Part shown: positions 45,945-56,349 of the stretch, piece after piece
How the letters are laid out: each line of letters begins with the position of its first letter
Numbering within the stretch: position 1 is the stretch's first letter
NCBI RefSeq assembly: GCF_900167905.1
Contig: NZ_FUYZ01000001.1
Coordinates: forward strand, 310,001-374,000
Length of the DNA: 64,000 nucleotides
Source: Soonwooa buanensis
GTDB lineage: Bacteria > Bacteroidota > Bacteroidia > Flavobacteriales > Weeksellaceae
Reading direction: 5' to 3'
Made by a program: the position numbers and the translations under genes
Notes under the pieces: model-generated
The model's input: the letters and a program-made list of their open reading frames with translations, nothing else
The model's database searches: none
What the model was told of the DNA's origin: nothing

Positions 45945-46214
45945 CTATTTTTTAATGGGTGATTCTATAAGATCGTTCTGTTCAGAAGCTTTTTCAACCG
46001 ACTTTTTAGAAACACCGTCAATATGATCAATAGATATGGTGTTGCTTCTTTGACCCGTTGAAACAATAACATGGATCAGGACGATAACCGTCAGCAAACA
46101 ATAGCCACCAAAGAAAACCTTAGTCAGTAACCTTTGTTTAGCTACAGAAAGACTTTTCCAATGATTCTCTGTCGTCAAAACAAAATGTTCAATTTTATCT
46201 CTTAACCTTTTCAT
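45945..46214 (-). CDS. traL: Conjugative transposon protein TraL (DUF3989)
   Basis: A short membrane protein of 89 residues when started at 46214 (MKRLRDKIEHFVL), which fits other TraL proteins. It has one membrane segment (VFFGGYCLLTVIVLIHVIVS). The frame is open to 46259 and could overlap traK, but that extension looks unlike the family. Role in transfer not established. Confidence 0.8.
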   Translation of the reverse strand: MKRLRDKIEHFVLTTENHWKSLSVAKQRLLTKVFFGGYCLLTVIVLIHVIVSTGQRSNTISIDHIDGVSKKSVEKASEQNDLIESPIKK

Positions 46215-46224
46215 TTCATTCGAT

Positions 46225-46848
46225 TTAACGTTCAACGGTTTCAACATCTCTATTTTCAATCACATTGAATTTTTCAATCGTAAATCCCTGCGGATTACTG
46301 TCAGACCTTACTGAATTAACCAGGGAACAGTCTGTTACTAAATTCCTGATGGTAAGATTACTGGATCGGATAATAAATTGTCTAGCATAAGTCTTTACGC
46401 CATAGGGATAGCTGTTGAAATTAGCCACAACACTGTCGACCTCTATCCTCTGTTGAATATTACCGGAGATAATTCGGTTGTAGTAGCCTTTTTCCTGAAG
46501 GTCTTTATAGTAATTGAATGCTGATTGATCTGCCAGATTAAAGGCTCTTTTCACATTACTCTCGATGGCATTTTTATCAGGTGCTACTGTGAAGAACAAT
46601 TCATGAAATCGTCTCACATGCTCTCTTGCTTCAACGGGTCTGTTGATCGACATATCCTGCGATAAAGCCACCATTAAAGATTTGCCGTTGTCCAAGACAT
46701 ATATTTTTTGACGCTGTTCTTCCGCAAACTGATAGGATTTGAATACAACTATGCCCACGACTCCAAAACACAACACCGCAAAAACAAATGTAAACAAGCG
46801 GATCTGTTTAAAGCTACTCTCGATATTTCTTAAAGTTTTAAATTCCAT
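46225..46848 (-). CDS. traK: Conjugative transposon protein TraK
   Basis: A 207-residue VirB8-like bitopic protein: an N-terminal anchor (FTFVFAVLCFGVVGIVVFK) and a periplasmic NTF2-like domain with VEAREHVRRFHELFF and YVLDNGKSLM-type segments. It is part of the inner membrane complex of the mating apparatus. It follows traJ by 13 bases. Confidence 0.9.
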   Translation of the reverse strand: MEFKTLRNIESSFKQIRLFTFVFAVLCFGVVGIVVFKSYQFAEEQRQKIYVLDNGKSLMVALSQDMSINRPVEAREHVRRFHELFFTVAPDKNAIESNVKRAFNLADQSAFNYYKDLQEKGYYNRIISGNIQQRIEVDSVVANFNSYPYGVKTYARQFIIRSSNLTIRNLVTDCSLVNSVRSDSNPQGFTIEKFNVIENRDVETVER

Positions 46849-46861
46849 AGAACTGTATTTT

Positions 46862-47854
46862 TTATTTTAATAATCTTCCCGAAATATTTCCTGTTGCTGA
46901 ACCAACCGCAGCTCCTGCAACATTGCCCGACTTAGTAGCAGTCTGGTTCACATTGCGCATGAAATTGCCTGCGCCTCCTGCCTGAATGACCCAGCCTGTA
47001 ACCGTCGGTACTGTAAAGTAGCCGATGATGCCAATCACCATATAAATGATATAAACCGTATTGGAAGTATCAGGAATAAAAGTCGGATCAGCGAGCATTT
47101 CGATATCCCGTTCTAAGATTAAAGTCTGTATTTTAGCAAGAATGGCACTGAAAATATCTGCAACTGGCAGCCATAAATAGACACTGATGTATCTTGTTAA
47201 CCACTGACTCAACGTGGTCTGAAAACCATCCCATACTGAAATGGCAAATGCAATCGGTCCTAAAATGGAAAGCACAATCAGAAAAAAAGTTCTGATGGTA
47301 TCAATTACCAAAGCTGCGGATTGAAAGAGGATTTCAAGAAATTCACGGAAACCGTCCCTAATATCTTTCTTAATTGCAAACATCTCTCTTTCGATATACA
47401 TACCTGACATCGTGACCAGATCTGAAGGTGACCAACCTAATTCTTCCAGCTTTTTGTCAAATTCCTCATTTGAGATAAGGTAAGCCATCTCCGGATTTCT
47501 AAGCATCGCTTCACGCTCCAAAAGATCTTTTTTTTGTTGCAGTTCATTCATATCCAAAACCTGATCTTCGAGCATTGAGTGACTCCCTTGAACGATCGGG
47601 CTCATCACGCCATTCAGACTGCCCAAAACCAATGTCGAGAAAAACATAATGCAGATACCAATGGCAAAGGGTCTCAACATTGGAAACAGATCAATCGGTT
47701 CAGCACGGCTCAGTGATTGCCAGACTTTCAACGCCACATAGAACAATGCTCCCAAACCGGCAACGCCCTTTGCTACAGCCGCCATATCAGCGCACATCGG
47801 CATCATTTCTTCGTAAACGGAACGCAGGACTTCATGTAAGTTGTTCGCTTCCAT
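46862..47854 (-). CDS. traJ: Conjugative transposon protein TraJ
   Basis: A 330-residue polytopic membrane protein of the TraJ family (VirB6-like), with several hydrophobic helices (GALFYVALKVWQS, PFAIGICIMFFSTLVLGSL, FFLIVLSILGPIAFAISVW, YMVIGIIGYFTVPTVTGWVI). It ends in a Gly/Ala-rich tail. It starts one base after the traI stop. Confidence 0.9.
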   Translation of the reverse strand: MEANNLHEVLRSVYEEMMPMCADMAAVAKGVAGLGALFYVALKVWQSLSRAEPIDLFPMLRPFAIGICIMFFSTLVLGSLNGVMSPIVQGSHSMLEDQVLDMNELQQKKDLLEREAMLRNPEMAYLISNEEFDKKLEELGWSPSDLVTMSGMYIEREMFAIKKDIRDGFREFLEILFQSAALVIDTIRTFFLIVLSILGPIAFAISVWDGFQTTLSQWLTRYISVYLWLPVADIFSAILAKIQTLILERDIEMLADPTFIPDTSNTVYIIYMVIGIIGYFTVPTVTGWVIQAGGAGNFMRNVNQTATKSGNVAGAAVGSATGNISGRLLK

Positions 47855-47855
47855 C

Positions 47856-48488
47856 TTACCAATATTTTTGATTGGCGGTTCCGTAAAGATTCAGCACTCT
47901 TTGTGTGTTATTCTTTTTCTTGGCTCTCAGATAACTGACCGAAATATTTTTGTTGGTATAGTATCTTACCAGATTGTGATAAGCTTTTACCTCTTTATAC
48001 ACTCGGTCAACCACATCCATCCTTTCTTTGTCATTGAGAGAAAGACCATTAGATGTAATAATCTCTTTCAGTTCTTTCAAGAGTTCTGTACTCTCGATAA
48101 GAAGCGCAGAATAACCATTGGCAATTGATGCCAATTCCTGCGCATTGAAGTTGGGGTCATTCAGCATCTTGCCAAAATTGCTCACATACATTTCAGAAAC
48201 ATCACCCACCAAAAGAACCGTCTGCTGTACTTTTCTGGCATCTTTGACCAGATTGTTGACCGCTTTAAGTTTATCGTAATATTCCTTACCCTGTTCATAG
48301 ACTTTCTTAACTTCATTGAAGTTCTTAATAACGTTTGATACTGTCGATGAGGTCTGTACAATTTCATTGGCAGAGTTGAGTATCCCCGATGCCAGGTTCG
48401 CGGGGTCTGTTACGACAAATTGTGCTTTGGCAAATGTTACGGTAGCGAAGAATGCCACCATCATTGTTTTCTGGATTAAATTTTTCAT
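47856..48488 (-). CDS. traI: DUF4141 conjugation protein TraI
   Basis: A 210-residue exported protein (signal MKNLIQKTMMVAFFATVTFAKA) of the DUF4141/TraI family, VirB5-like in position, mainly helical (VVTDPANLASGILNSANEIV at the mature start). It sits between traG and traJ in canonical order. Confidence 0.85.
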   Translation of the reverse strand: MKNLIQKTMMVAFFATVTFAKAQFVVTDPANLASGILNSANEIVQTSSTVSNVIKNFNEVKKVYEQGKEYYDKLKAVNNLVKDARKVQQTVLLVGDVSEMYVSNFGKMLNDPNFNAQELASIANGYSALLIESTELLKELKEIITSNGLSLNDKERMDVVDRVYKEVKAYHNLVRYYTNKNISVSYLRAKKKNNTQRVLNLYGTANQKYW

Positions 48489-48509
48489 TGTTTTAAAATT
48501 TTAGATGAT

Positions 48510-50378
48510 TTAATGGTCTTTTGTATTCGATTTGATTCTCTTAAGAGAAATCCGCTTGATGGCATGTTCTACATTACCGTCAAGTTCAGATGCAAGATTC
48601 ATCACTTCCATCTTTTCTGTTTCTTCAGTGGTATAGGCCAAATATTCTTCAGTAGAAACTTCAGTGGCGTAGACTGCTGAATGCGTTCCGCCCAGTCCAA
48701 TCCATACTTCTTTATACAGTCTTCTTGGATCGTTGTTCATATTAATTGAAAGCACCTGAGATTTTTCCTTGTCGGTCAATCCCAGCATCGCCTGAATATC
48801 ATCGAACTTGTTCATATATTTTCGCTGGTCAAGAAGAATTTTACAGTCTGAATTATTAATAATACTTTCCTTCACAATCGGTGATTGGATAATGTCATCT
48901 ACTTCCTGAGTTACCACAATGGCTTCTCCGAAGAATTTTCTTACCGTCTTAAAAAGATATTTGATGTACTCTGCCATACCCTCTTTAGCTATGGCTTTCC
49001 AGGCTTCTTCAATGAGGATAAGCTTTCTGATTCCTTTAAGTCTTCGCATCTTATTGATGAAGACTTCCATAATGATTATAGTCACTATGGGAAATAGAAT
49101 CTTATGATCTTTAATGGCATCAATCTCGAAAACGATAAAGCGTTTGGATAACAAGTCCAGCTGCTTTTCTGAATTGAGCAGATAGTCATATTCACCTCCT
49201 CTGTAGTAAGGTTCCAGCACGTTAAGAAAGTTGGCAATATCAAAGTCTTTTTCTCTGACTTTCTTCTGCTCCAAGACTTTCTGATAATCATCTTTCACAT
49301 AATCATAAAAGCCATTGAAAGAAGGATGCTGGGCATTGGATTTTATTTTTTCAATGTATCCGCTGACGGCATTGGACAATGCTACTTCCTCGGAACGGGT
49401 TGGTGGTTCGTCATCTCTTTTCCAAAGGGTTAGAATCAAGGTTTTGATACTCTCCCTTTTTTCAATGTCAAAGACTCCATCATCGGTGTAGAATGGATTG
49501 AAAGCAATAGGATTGTCTTCGGTATAGGTAAAAGAAACCCCATCCTCCCCTTTTGTCTTTCCTTTAATCAGTTCACACAATCCCTGATAGGAATTTCCGG
49601 TATCAACCAAAAGTACGTGAGCGCCCTGTTCATAATACTGCCGTACCATATGATTGGTGAAGAAGGATTTACCGCTTCCTGAAGGTCCGAGGATAAACTT
49701 ATTTCTGTTGGTGATAATCCCCTGTTTCATCGGCAGGTCGGAGATATCCAGATGAATTGGTTTTCCAGTGAGACGGTCAGCCATCTTGATCCCAAATGGT
49801 GACGGTGAATCCTGATAGTTGGTTTCTTCCGTAAAAAAACACAATGCCGGTTCTATGAATGTGTAGAAGCTTTCTTCACTTGGAAAATCACCGGCATTAC
49901 CCGGAATTCCTGCCCAGTATAAGGTGGCTGTATCCGTCGTATTATGACGGGGTTTACATTCCATTAAGGCTAAAGCACTACCTGTATCATTCTTTAACTG
50001 CTTCAATTCAGCAGGATTATCAGACCAGGACATCACATTGAAATGCGCACGAATGGATTGTAACCCGAAAGAATGAGCTTCATTCAGATACTTTTCAATC
50101 CACTCCTTATTGATCTGATTGGCTCTGCTGTATCTCGCCAGTGAATGCATATTCCTTGCAGATTTTTCAAACTGTCGAAGGTTTTCATCACTGTTATCAA
50201 TAAACAGATACTGATTGTAAATATGGTTACAGCTGAGCAAAAGCCCCACAGGAGAAGCAAATGACAAAAGACAGTCGCTCCGGTCTGTGCTTAACTTTTC
50301 ATAACGGCTGTGCGATGAGACGGTACCCGGCAAATCCTCCGTATCCGAGATCGTATACAATAAAATCACCTTTATCAT
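48510..50378 (-). pseudogene. traG: traG conjugation ATPase, N-terminus missing
   Basis: The remaining about 615 residues match TraG, the VirB4-type ATPase that powers assembly. Walker A is LGPSGSGKSFFTNHM and Walker B IRKLILIEEAWKA. TraG proteins are usually above 800 residues; similarity starts abruptly at SDTEDLPGTVSS (about 50357), and upstream the sequence belongs to an unrelated beta-propeller gene. The ATG at 50378 is accidental: its first seven codons are foreign sequence. The ATPase core is intact, so a shortened protein could be made, but the part that docks to the membrane partner is gone. Confidence 0.85.
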
Positions 50379-51315
50379 TCAGAAATTTGTAAACCGGAAG
50401 TTGAATCCCCACATCCGGTACATATTCCCACTGCTTTTCCTTAACATTGTAGATGCCCAAATATCGATTTAAACTCTTATTCATGCTGTTTTTATCAGAG
50501 TATGTGATCTTTAACTCTGAATCTACCTTATCAGTGACATTGCTTTTTAAGTACATTGGAAGCAGGAAATGCTCATCTTCTCTTATCTCAAAAAAACCAC
50601 CTAAGGTCGGTACAAATTCAAAACCTTCCGGACTTTTGATGAGCCTTTGAGTCAGTTTATTGAATGACCTATCCACACGGTAAAGCGTTATCACTGATCT
50701 TTGGATATCTGCACAGTGAATATCATTCCCTTTACTCGATATCCACTGAACGTCGTTATCGAGTCTAATAGATCTCAACTTCTGATCTTTTAGATCTATG
50801 ATGCCCAATTGATGATCCGAGATATAGATCAATTGACCGGATTGATCATTCAACTGATATTTGCTGATACCCTCTTCCTTCCATAATATTTTTGCGTCTT
50901 TAGAAATGGTCATCAGGATTTTCGAATCCCTGTCATATAACACCACTTTTTGATAAGGCTTAGAGACAGTTGCAATAAAATGACCGTTTACATCTTTATA
51001 CTGACCGGTCTTAACATTTAAAAAGCGACACTGATCCTTATTTTTCATGAAAAGTATATTATTATCAAGAAATTGATAGAGATCGTGCCTCTTCAATGGT
51101 GTAATCTTATTGCTTTTTAGATCAATGAGTTCATCTTTATCTTTACCATACGTATTGTGATGGTTTAAAACGACATAGCGTCCATCGGAACTGGCTTTCA
51201 AAAGCTTGGTCTCGTAATACGTCCTGTACACATTCTGCAGGCTGTCAATATTCTGAGAAAATAGATGCACACTGAGCAGCAAAAATCCTGCAATATAAAT
51301 TTTAATAGCCTTCAT
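50299..51315 (-). pseudogene. Beta-propeller protein, probably N-terminal half of an S9-type peptidase, truncated
   Basis: The frame codes for 338 residues with a signal peptide (MKAIKIYIAGFLLLSVHLFSQ) and repeated blades typical of the N-terminal propeller of prolyl oligopeptidase-like enzymes (LIDLKSNKITPL, LGIIDLKDQKLRS, LGIYNVKEKQWEYVP). No GxSxG catalytic domain follows. After KGDFIVYD (about 50350) the codons are out-of-frame traG DNA. It overlaps the susD end by 14 bases, so it was the third gene of the susCD operon. The S9 assignment is inferred from the blades and context. Confidence 0.65.
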
Positions 51316-52699
51316 TTTGTGGATTTAAATTGGGATTGAGAAGCAATTCTTTTTCAGGTAACGGCAGTAGTCTGAAATACGGTTTCCAGTTTGTCTTTTT
51401 TGTGATCATTACCTGATCTAATACATTATGCTGGCGCAGGTCATAAAAGCGGTGTCCAAATTCAGTAAAGAGTTCGGATCTGCGTTCTTTTATGACAGCA
51501 TTGTTCAGAAAGCTTTGATCCGTAGTGTTCGCTAACGGTGGCAAACCGGCTCTGCTTCTTATTTTGTTAAGGTCATTGACTGCTAAATCATTTTGATTCT
51601 TTTGAATGTACGCTTCTGCCCTGATCAGATAGAGCTCCTCTACTCTGAGCACTACAGAATATTCCGTTGAACTGGTACTTGTCGTGTATTGTTTGTATTT
51701 GTAGGGATAGTAATAAATTTTGCCTTGCGAATCGCTTTTTTGGCCAATCCATGCCGCCTTACGTCCGTCCCCGGTCTCAAATTCACCCATAAAATCTTGG
51801 CGCAGGGCTACGTTGGTCGGTGGTGCGGTAGTCAAGATAAAAGCATTTCCCTGAGAAGTACTTGAAGTTGAATTGAAGGGTAAAAGCTGAAGGATGCTTC
51901 CAGTGCCGTCTTTTAAAAATACTTTATTTAAATCCGTTTCCATTTTGTATAATGTATTGCCAATGACCATTGAGGAATACTGGACGGCATCTTCCCAATT
52001 TTTTTCATAGTATGCAATACGCGCCAATACCGTGTACGCAGCCATCTTCGTCGGATAGATCCTGTTGCCCGCAGATAATGTAGCAGGCAGCAGGTTGAGC
52101 GCTGCCTGCAAATCTGCCTTGCACAGGCTATAAACCGAACTGATACTGCTTTTACTAATGCTTTGATTGACTTCGTAGCTGGTGGTATTCACATAGGGAA
52201 CAGACCCATAGCTCTGAACCAGGTACAGATGCAGGAGGGCGCGCATGAAAAGAGCTTCTCCTTTTAAACGGTTTTTTACCTCCATGCTTAGATTTTCAGA
52301 ATTTTCCACCCCTTCGATAATTGAATTGATATTGTAAAGCTGACTGTACGTGGTTGTCCACAAACTGTTGATTTTAGTGGTATTGGCCAGATGACTTAAC
52401 TGATAAAAAATGGTGGCATCGCTGGTTGCACTGGCATAGGATTGCAACTCATCTGCATAGGTACCAAAGAGTATTTGCGCTCCCGATGGTCCGCCCGCTA
52501 TAAATCCTGTTTCGTAAACTGATCGGTAAACAGCCGCCATAGCTGATTTTGCCAGCTCATCGTCTTTAAACACCAGATCTCTCGTGATCTGGCTCTTTGG
52601 TAAGCCAACATCCGTAAAGCGGTCACAGCTAATCAACATCAGAAACGTCGACATAATGATGTTTACCAAAATGGTATTTTTTTTATACTTAATTTGCAT
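51302..52699 (-). CDS. SusD/RagB family outer-membrane lipoprotein
   Basis: A 465-residue SusD-like protein with a lipobox (FLMLISC, Cys25) and alpha-helical TPR-type repeats. Family segments include ELAKSAMAAVYRSVYE near the start, LRVEELYLIRAEAYIQKN and the C-terminal LYDLRQHN...LPLPEKELLLNPNL. It forms the lid over the SusC channel. The SusCD pair with an S9-like peptidase suggests oligopeptide uptake rather than glycan uptake; this is inference. Confidence 0.92.
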   Translation of the reverse strand: MQIKYKKNTILVNIIMSTFLMLISCDRFTDVGLPKSQITRDLVFKDDELAKSAMAAVYRSVYETGFIAGGPSGAQILFGTYADELQSYASATSDATIFYQLSHLANTTKINSLWTTTYSQLYNINSIIEGVENSENLSMEVKNRLKGEALFMRALLHLYLVQSYGSVPYVNTTSYEVNQSISKSSISSVYSLCKADLQAALNLLPATLSAGNRIYPTKMAAYTVLARIAYYEKNWEDAVQYSSMVIGNTLYKMETDLNKVFLKDGTGSILQLLPFNSTSSTSQGNAFILTTAPPTNVALRQDFMGEFETGDGRKAAWIGQKSDSQGKIYYYPYKYKQYTTSTSSTEYSVVLRVEELYLIRAEAYIQKNQNDLAVNDLNKIRSRAGLPPLANTTDQSFLNNAVIKERRSELFTEFGHRFYDLRQHNVLDQVMITKKTNWKPYFRLLPLPEKELLLNPNLNPQNEGY

Positions 52700-52710
52700 G
52701 ATAATATTTC

Positions 52711-55700
52711 TTAATAGGTTAATGAAAATCCGAAACTGATAACGCGCAACGGGCTGCTGTAGCCGGCTACCGTAAATTCGGGATTACCCTCCTTATAGTC
52801 GGAGAATACAAACAGATTCTGTCCGCTCATAAATACTTTGGCTCTCATCCGCGTTTTTTCATTGGCAGGAATGGAATAAGTCAATGTTGCATTTTTTACT
52901 CGTACCGTCAACATATCAGAAACCGTTGCATCACTGCTGTTAAATAGTGAACTCGCTGTAGCAGCAGCCGGATTGAATCCGGCGCTTGGCGTTTGAAATT
53001 GCGCATCAGGGTTGTCAGGGGTCCAGTAATCGGTAAATACCGCAGGCATATTCGACATATAGCCAATATTACCGTAGACTGAGTTGATATTGTACTGACT
53101 CTGCTTGACAAATTGAAGAAGAAGGTCAAGACCCCAGTTTTTATACTGGATGCTGTTCTGCAAGCCTCCATACCAATATTCCCTGATTTCTTTACTGATG
53201 ATACGGTCTGCACTGTTGAATATACCGTCACCGTTGACATCAGAGAAAGTGTATAATCCTGTTACCGGATTGATGCCTGTATACTGGTAGAGTTTGACCA
53301 TAGAAGTCGACTTGCCTATTGCGAACCGGCTGGCATAGGTGGATTTTTCAAGATTCGGAAACTCAAGCAGCTTATTTTCGGGGACTGTGATATTGAAGTT
53401 TGTGCCCCATTTCCACTCCTTGTTTTGAATATTGACCGTTTGTATGGATACTTCAAGCCCCCTGTTTCTTACCGTAGCATCCAGATTGGCCTGGATCGTA
53501 GTAAATCCGACTGTTCCCGGCATCGGAATCCCGATAAGTTGGTTGGAACTGATATTGTGGTAATACCCCACATTTAAATTCAGCCGCTCCTTAAACAGCC
53601 CCAACTCCAATGCCGCTTCAAACTTTCTGGTAAGCTCCCAGCCAAAATTTCTGTTGTAAAGACGCTGGGGTACGATGCCTGAAGAACCGCCGTAAGAACC
53701 GCCGGTGGACTGGTAGGTATCATAATACTGATAGTCACCGATCTGGTCATTCCCGGCAACCCCATAACTGGTTCTAAGTTTTCCGAAACTTAGCCATGAT
53801 CTGTTTTTTAAGAAACGTTCTTCGGAGAATAGCCATGCGGCACCAACCGCTCCAAAGTTGGCATATCTTCTGTCGGAGCCGAACCGGCTTGAGCCGTCTC
53901 GCCTTCCGGTCAGGTTCACAAAGTACTTTTTGTTGTAGCCATAATTAAACCGGGCATAAATCGCCTGATAACGGTATAATGATTCACTGGTGCTTGGAAT
54001 TGTTATGGTAGCGGCCGCACCGATATTGGTCAGCATATCGTCGGAAGGAAAACCTCTTCCTAGTAATACTAGGTTATCAGATTTCTGCTCCTGTAATGAC
54101 GCCCCCAGCAATGCTGAAAACTGATGTTTTTCCAATTTTTTTTCGTAGTTCAGCTGAGGTTCCAGTATCCAGCTCTGATTCAGTCGCTGACCTTTTCTTA
54201 TGGAAGAGTTGCTGCTGCCGATATTGCTGGATGGATTATAGGTCGTCTTGGGAAAAATCTTCTGGTCATTGGTATTATATGTACTGTACCCACTATTTAC
54301 GTTGACGGTAAACCCTCTTCCAATATTATAGCTCGTATTAATATTCGCATTTAAAGTTTTTGTGCTGACCGAATAGGTCTGCGTAGCGGGACCCATCGGA
54401 TTGGTAAAGGTGTTGTTTTCCCAGTTGATCATCCCATTTGAAAGGTATAAATCAGGAGCATTGGGCGCCAGGGCAGCATAGACCAGGTTAAAATCCGTAG
54501 GCGGCAGGATATTGCTTTGCAATGAACCTGTGCCGTTGAAAGCAATCTGGAATTTACGGTCTGCACTGGTGTGATTAAGACTTACCGCCAGATTGTTCCT
54601 TTTGTAGCGGTAACTGCCGGGGAACACAGTCGTCTCTTCATTGTGACCGCCGGTCACGGAAAACTGTGTACTGCCGCTTCCACCCGATACGCCGACCTGT
54701 ACGTCTGAATACTCAGCCCGGTTTCCGACAAAGTATTTCTGCCAGTCTGTATATTGACTGGGATTCCATACGCCATTAATATCGTAGGCATTGGCAGGAA
54801 CGGCTACGCCATCGTTTTTGAAAGCAAGTTTCCGCATGGTGGTATATTCGTCAAGATTCATCATCTTAGGCAAGTTGGTCATTTCGCCAATTCCATAACT
54901 GGTTCTGAGATTGACTTCCGTTCTTTCTCTTTTGCCTTTTTTGGTGGTGATCAGGATCACGCCGTTGGCTCCTTTGCTGCCGTAGATGGCCGTGGCATCG
55001 GCATCTTTCAAAACCTCCAACGATTCTATGTCATCGGGATTGATGGAATTTAAAGGACTGGTTTCACTGAATGGGAGTATGGTGCTTGACATCCCTGTAT
55101 TAAAATCATTGATTTGGGGCAAGGGCACACCATCGACAATATACAAGGGCTTGTTGCCGTCAGTGCCCGTGGTGGCATAACTTCTTAAACTGTTTCTTCC
55201 CCTGATCTGCACATCAAAGCCTCCTCCGGGAACGCTTGAATTTTGAGTAATGCTAACCCCGGGCATTCTGCCTTGTAGAGCTGAAAGGACATTGTTGACA
55301 GGCTGATTTTCGATGTCTTTTGCTGAAACTTTGGCGATACTACCGGTTCTTTCTCTGTCTTTAACCTTGTAGTAGCCTGCGTTGAGAATAACTTCTTCGA
55401 TTCCCTTTACTTTTTGTTCTAAGCTGATATTAACGACGGTCTGATTAGTGAGTGTGACTTTTTCTTCTGCATAATCAGGGTGTCTGAACAATAGGATGGG
55501 ATTTTCTGCTGAAACCTTTAGGGTGTAGGTTCCGTTATTAGCGGTCATGGTTACCTGATCACTGCCCTCTTGCGAGATGATGACTCCGGACAATGGTTTA
55601 TTAGATGAGGTAACAGTACCGGAAATGGTGCGTGATTGGGCTTTTGATTGAGTGCTGACAGCGGTCAGCATAAGGCCCAAGAAAATACCTCCTATATGGT

Positions 55701-55716
55701 AATAGGAATTTTTCAT
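52711..55716 (-). CDS. SusC/RagA family TonB-linked outer membrane protein
   Basis: A 1001-residue TonB-dependent transporter. It has a signal peptide (about 1-26), a carboxypeptidase-regulatory-like beta domain (about 30-110, ISGTVTSSNKPLSGVIISQE), a plug with VQIRGRNSL and DATAIYGSKGANGVILITTK (SusC signature), then the barrel to FGFSLTY. The locus is visibly richer in G+C than the core genes to its left and the cassettes to its right, suggesting a different source. It heads the susC-susD-propeller operon. Confidence 0.94.
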   Translation of the reverse strand: MKNSYYHIGGIFLGLMLTAVSTQSKAQSRTISGTVTSSNKPLSGVIISQEGSDQVTMTANNGTYTLKVSAENPILLFRHPDYAEEKVTLTNQTVVNISLEQKVKGIEEVILNAGYYKVKDRERTGSIAKVSAKDIENQPVNNVLSALQGRMPGVSITQNSSVPGGGFDVQIRGRNSLRSYATTGTDGNKPLYIVDGVPLPQINDFNTGMSSTILPFSETSPLNSINPDDIESLEVLKDADATAIYGSKGANGVILITTKKGKRERTEVNLRTSYGIGEMTNLPKMMNLDEYTTMRKLAFKNDGVAVPANAYDINGVWNPSQYTDWQKYFVGNRAEYSDVQVGVSGGSGSTQFSVTGGHNEETTVFPGSYRYKRNNLAVSLNHTSADRKFQIAFNGTGSLQSNILPPTDFNLVYAALAPNAPDLYLSNGMINWENNTFTNPMGPATQTYSVSTKTLNANINTSYNIGRGFTVNVNSGYSTYNTNDQKIFPKTTYNPSSNIGSSNSSIRKGQRLNQSWILEPQLNYEKKLEKHQFSALLGASLQEQKSDNLVLLGRGFPSDDMLTNIGAAATITIPSTSESLYRYQAIYARFNYGYNKKYFVNLTGRRDGSSRFGSDRRYANFGAVGAAWLFSEERFLKNRSWLSFGKLRTSYGVAGNDQIGDYQYYDTYQSTGGSYGGSSGIVPQRLYNRNFGWELTRKFEAALELGLFKERLNLNVGYYHNISSNQLIGIPMPGTVGFTTIQANLDATVRNRGLEVSIQTVNIQNKEWKWGTNFNITVPENKLLEFPNLEKSTYASRFAIGKSTSMVKLYQYTGINPVTGLYTFSDVNGDGIFNSADRIISKEIREYWYGGLQNSIQYKNWGLDLLLQFVKQSQYNINSVYGNIGYMSNMPAVFTDYWTPDNPDAQFQTPSAGFNPAAATASSLFNSSDATVSDMLTVRVKNATLTYSIPANEKTRMRAKVFMSGQNLFVFSDYKEGNPEFTVAGYSSPLRVISFGFSLTY

Positions 55717-55764
55717 AGATTTGTAAAGGTTTTTAATTTTCTAAATGATTAATTACTGAACTAC

Positions 55765-55808
55765 GCTCTTTCCCGTTGGTCTGCAAACTTTATGGGAAAG
55801 GGCTTTTT
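55765..55808 (+). repeat. Inverted repeat in the susC leader
   Basis: GCTCTTTCCC (55765-55774) pairs with GGGAAAGGGC (55794-55803, one wobble), then TTTTT. On the plus strand it resembles a terminator; on the minus strand it lies in the susC 5' leader. Confidence 0.55.
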
Positions 55809-56100
55809 ACATTCTTCTGTTTTTAAGTTGAGTAGTTTTTTTGATTCTTTTTTAATAAAACTTTCCTGATGCCCCTTGGTATGAAAAAGGACTGGTGAGG
55901 TTCTGTAAGCAGTGACCGCAAGGCACCGGAAAGAATTTAATATGAATGAATCTGTGTCCCGTGAAAGCTATTTAAAGCCGCAATAGGTTGTACCCTCCTA
56001 TTGTATCGTGTCTGATACTATTTTTAGGAAGCGGGCTTAGATTGTAATGTAGAGATAAAGCGAACTGCATTGGAAAAAAACGGCGTGGTACTCTACAATA

Positions 56101-56208
56101 TCGGATTGGGGCACTGGTATACCTGACAACGATAAGAGAGCCCACGCCTAGGTCGTGAGCTTACTGCTTATCATCTCGTTGTCTAAAAATTACCAGTTTT
56201 CAATCCGA
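56101..56208. repeat. 108-base interrupted inverted repeat
   Basis: Nested arms: TCGGATTG/CAATCCGA (56101-56108, 56201-56208), ACTGGTA/TACCAGT (56113-56119, 56191-56197), GACAACGA/TCGTTGTC (56125-56132, 56176-56183), GCCCACG/CGTGAGC (56140-56146, 56154-56160, one C-A mismatch that is G-T on the other strand), closing on CCTAGG. It carries no protein frame. It could be a recombination site, a transposon end or a structured RNA. Confidence 0.7.
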
Positions 56209-56349
56209 GAATCTAAGCGAAGCTTCTATATTTCTTTGAAGTATCGCAAAGTTACTTTTATTATAACTTATTTTACAAATATAATAATATTTTTTCATAA
56301 CGCAATATAATTATTCATGAAAAACATTTTTAATCCCAATTTTTACTAA

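Larger units (their letters stand above)
36739..56300. mobile_element. Decayed integrative/conjugative element at tRNA-Arg
   Basis: The region holds a large serine recombinase against the tRNA gene, broken prt-like and dprA-like genes, ssb, DUF932 and RadC-type genes, a CTnDOT-type tra block and a SusC/SusD locus fused into traG. The left end is placed at the tRNA 3' end; the right end is uncertain and could be about 50350 or near 56300. No relaxase (MobA/B), traA-F or coupling ATPase is seen, so it is unlikely to transfer by itself. Serine recombinases leave only very short cores, so no long direct repeats are expected. Confidence 0.65.
55717..56349. other. Non-coding region between susC and the XRE gene
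   Basis: 633 bases without a convincing gene. It contains an inverted repeat in the susC leader (55765-55808) and a long branched hairpin (56101-56208), then a very A+T-rich stretch leading to the regulator gene. The minus-strand promoter of susC must lie in the left part; no clear box was found. Confidence 0.6.
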
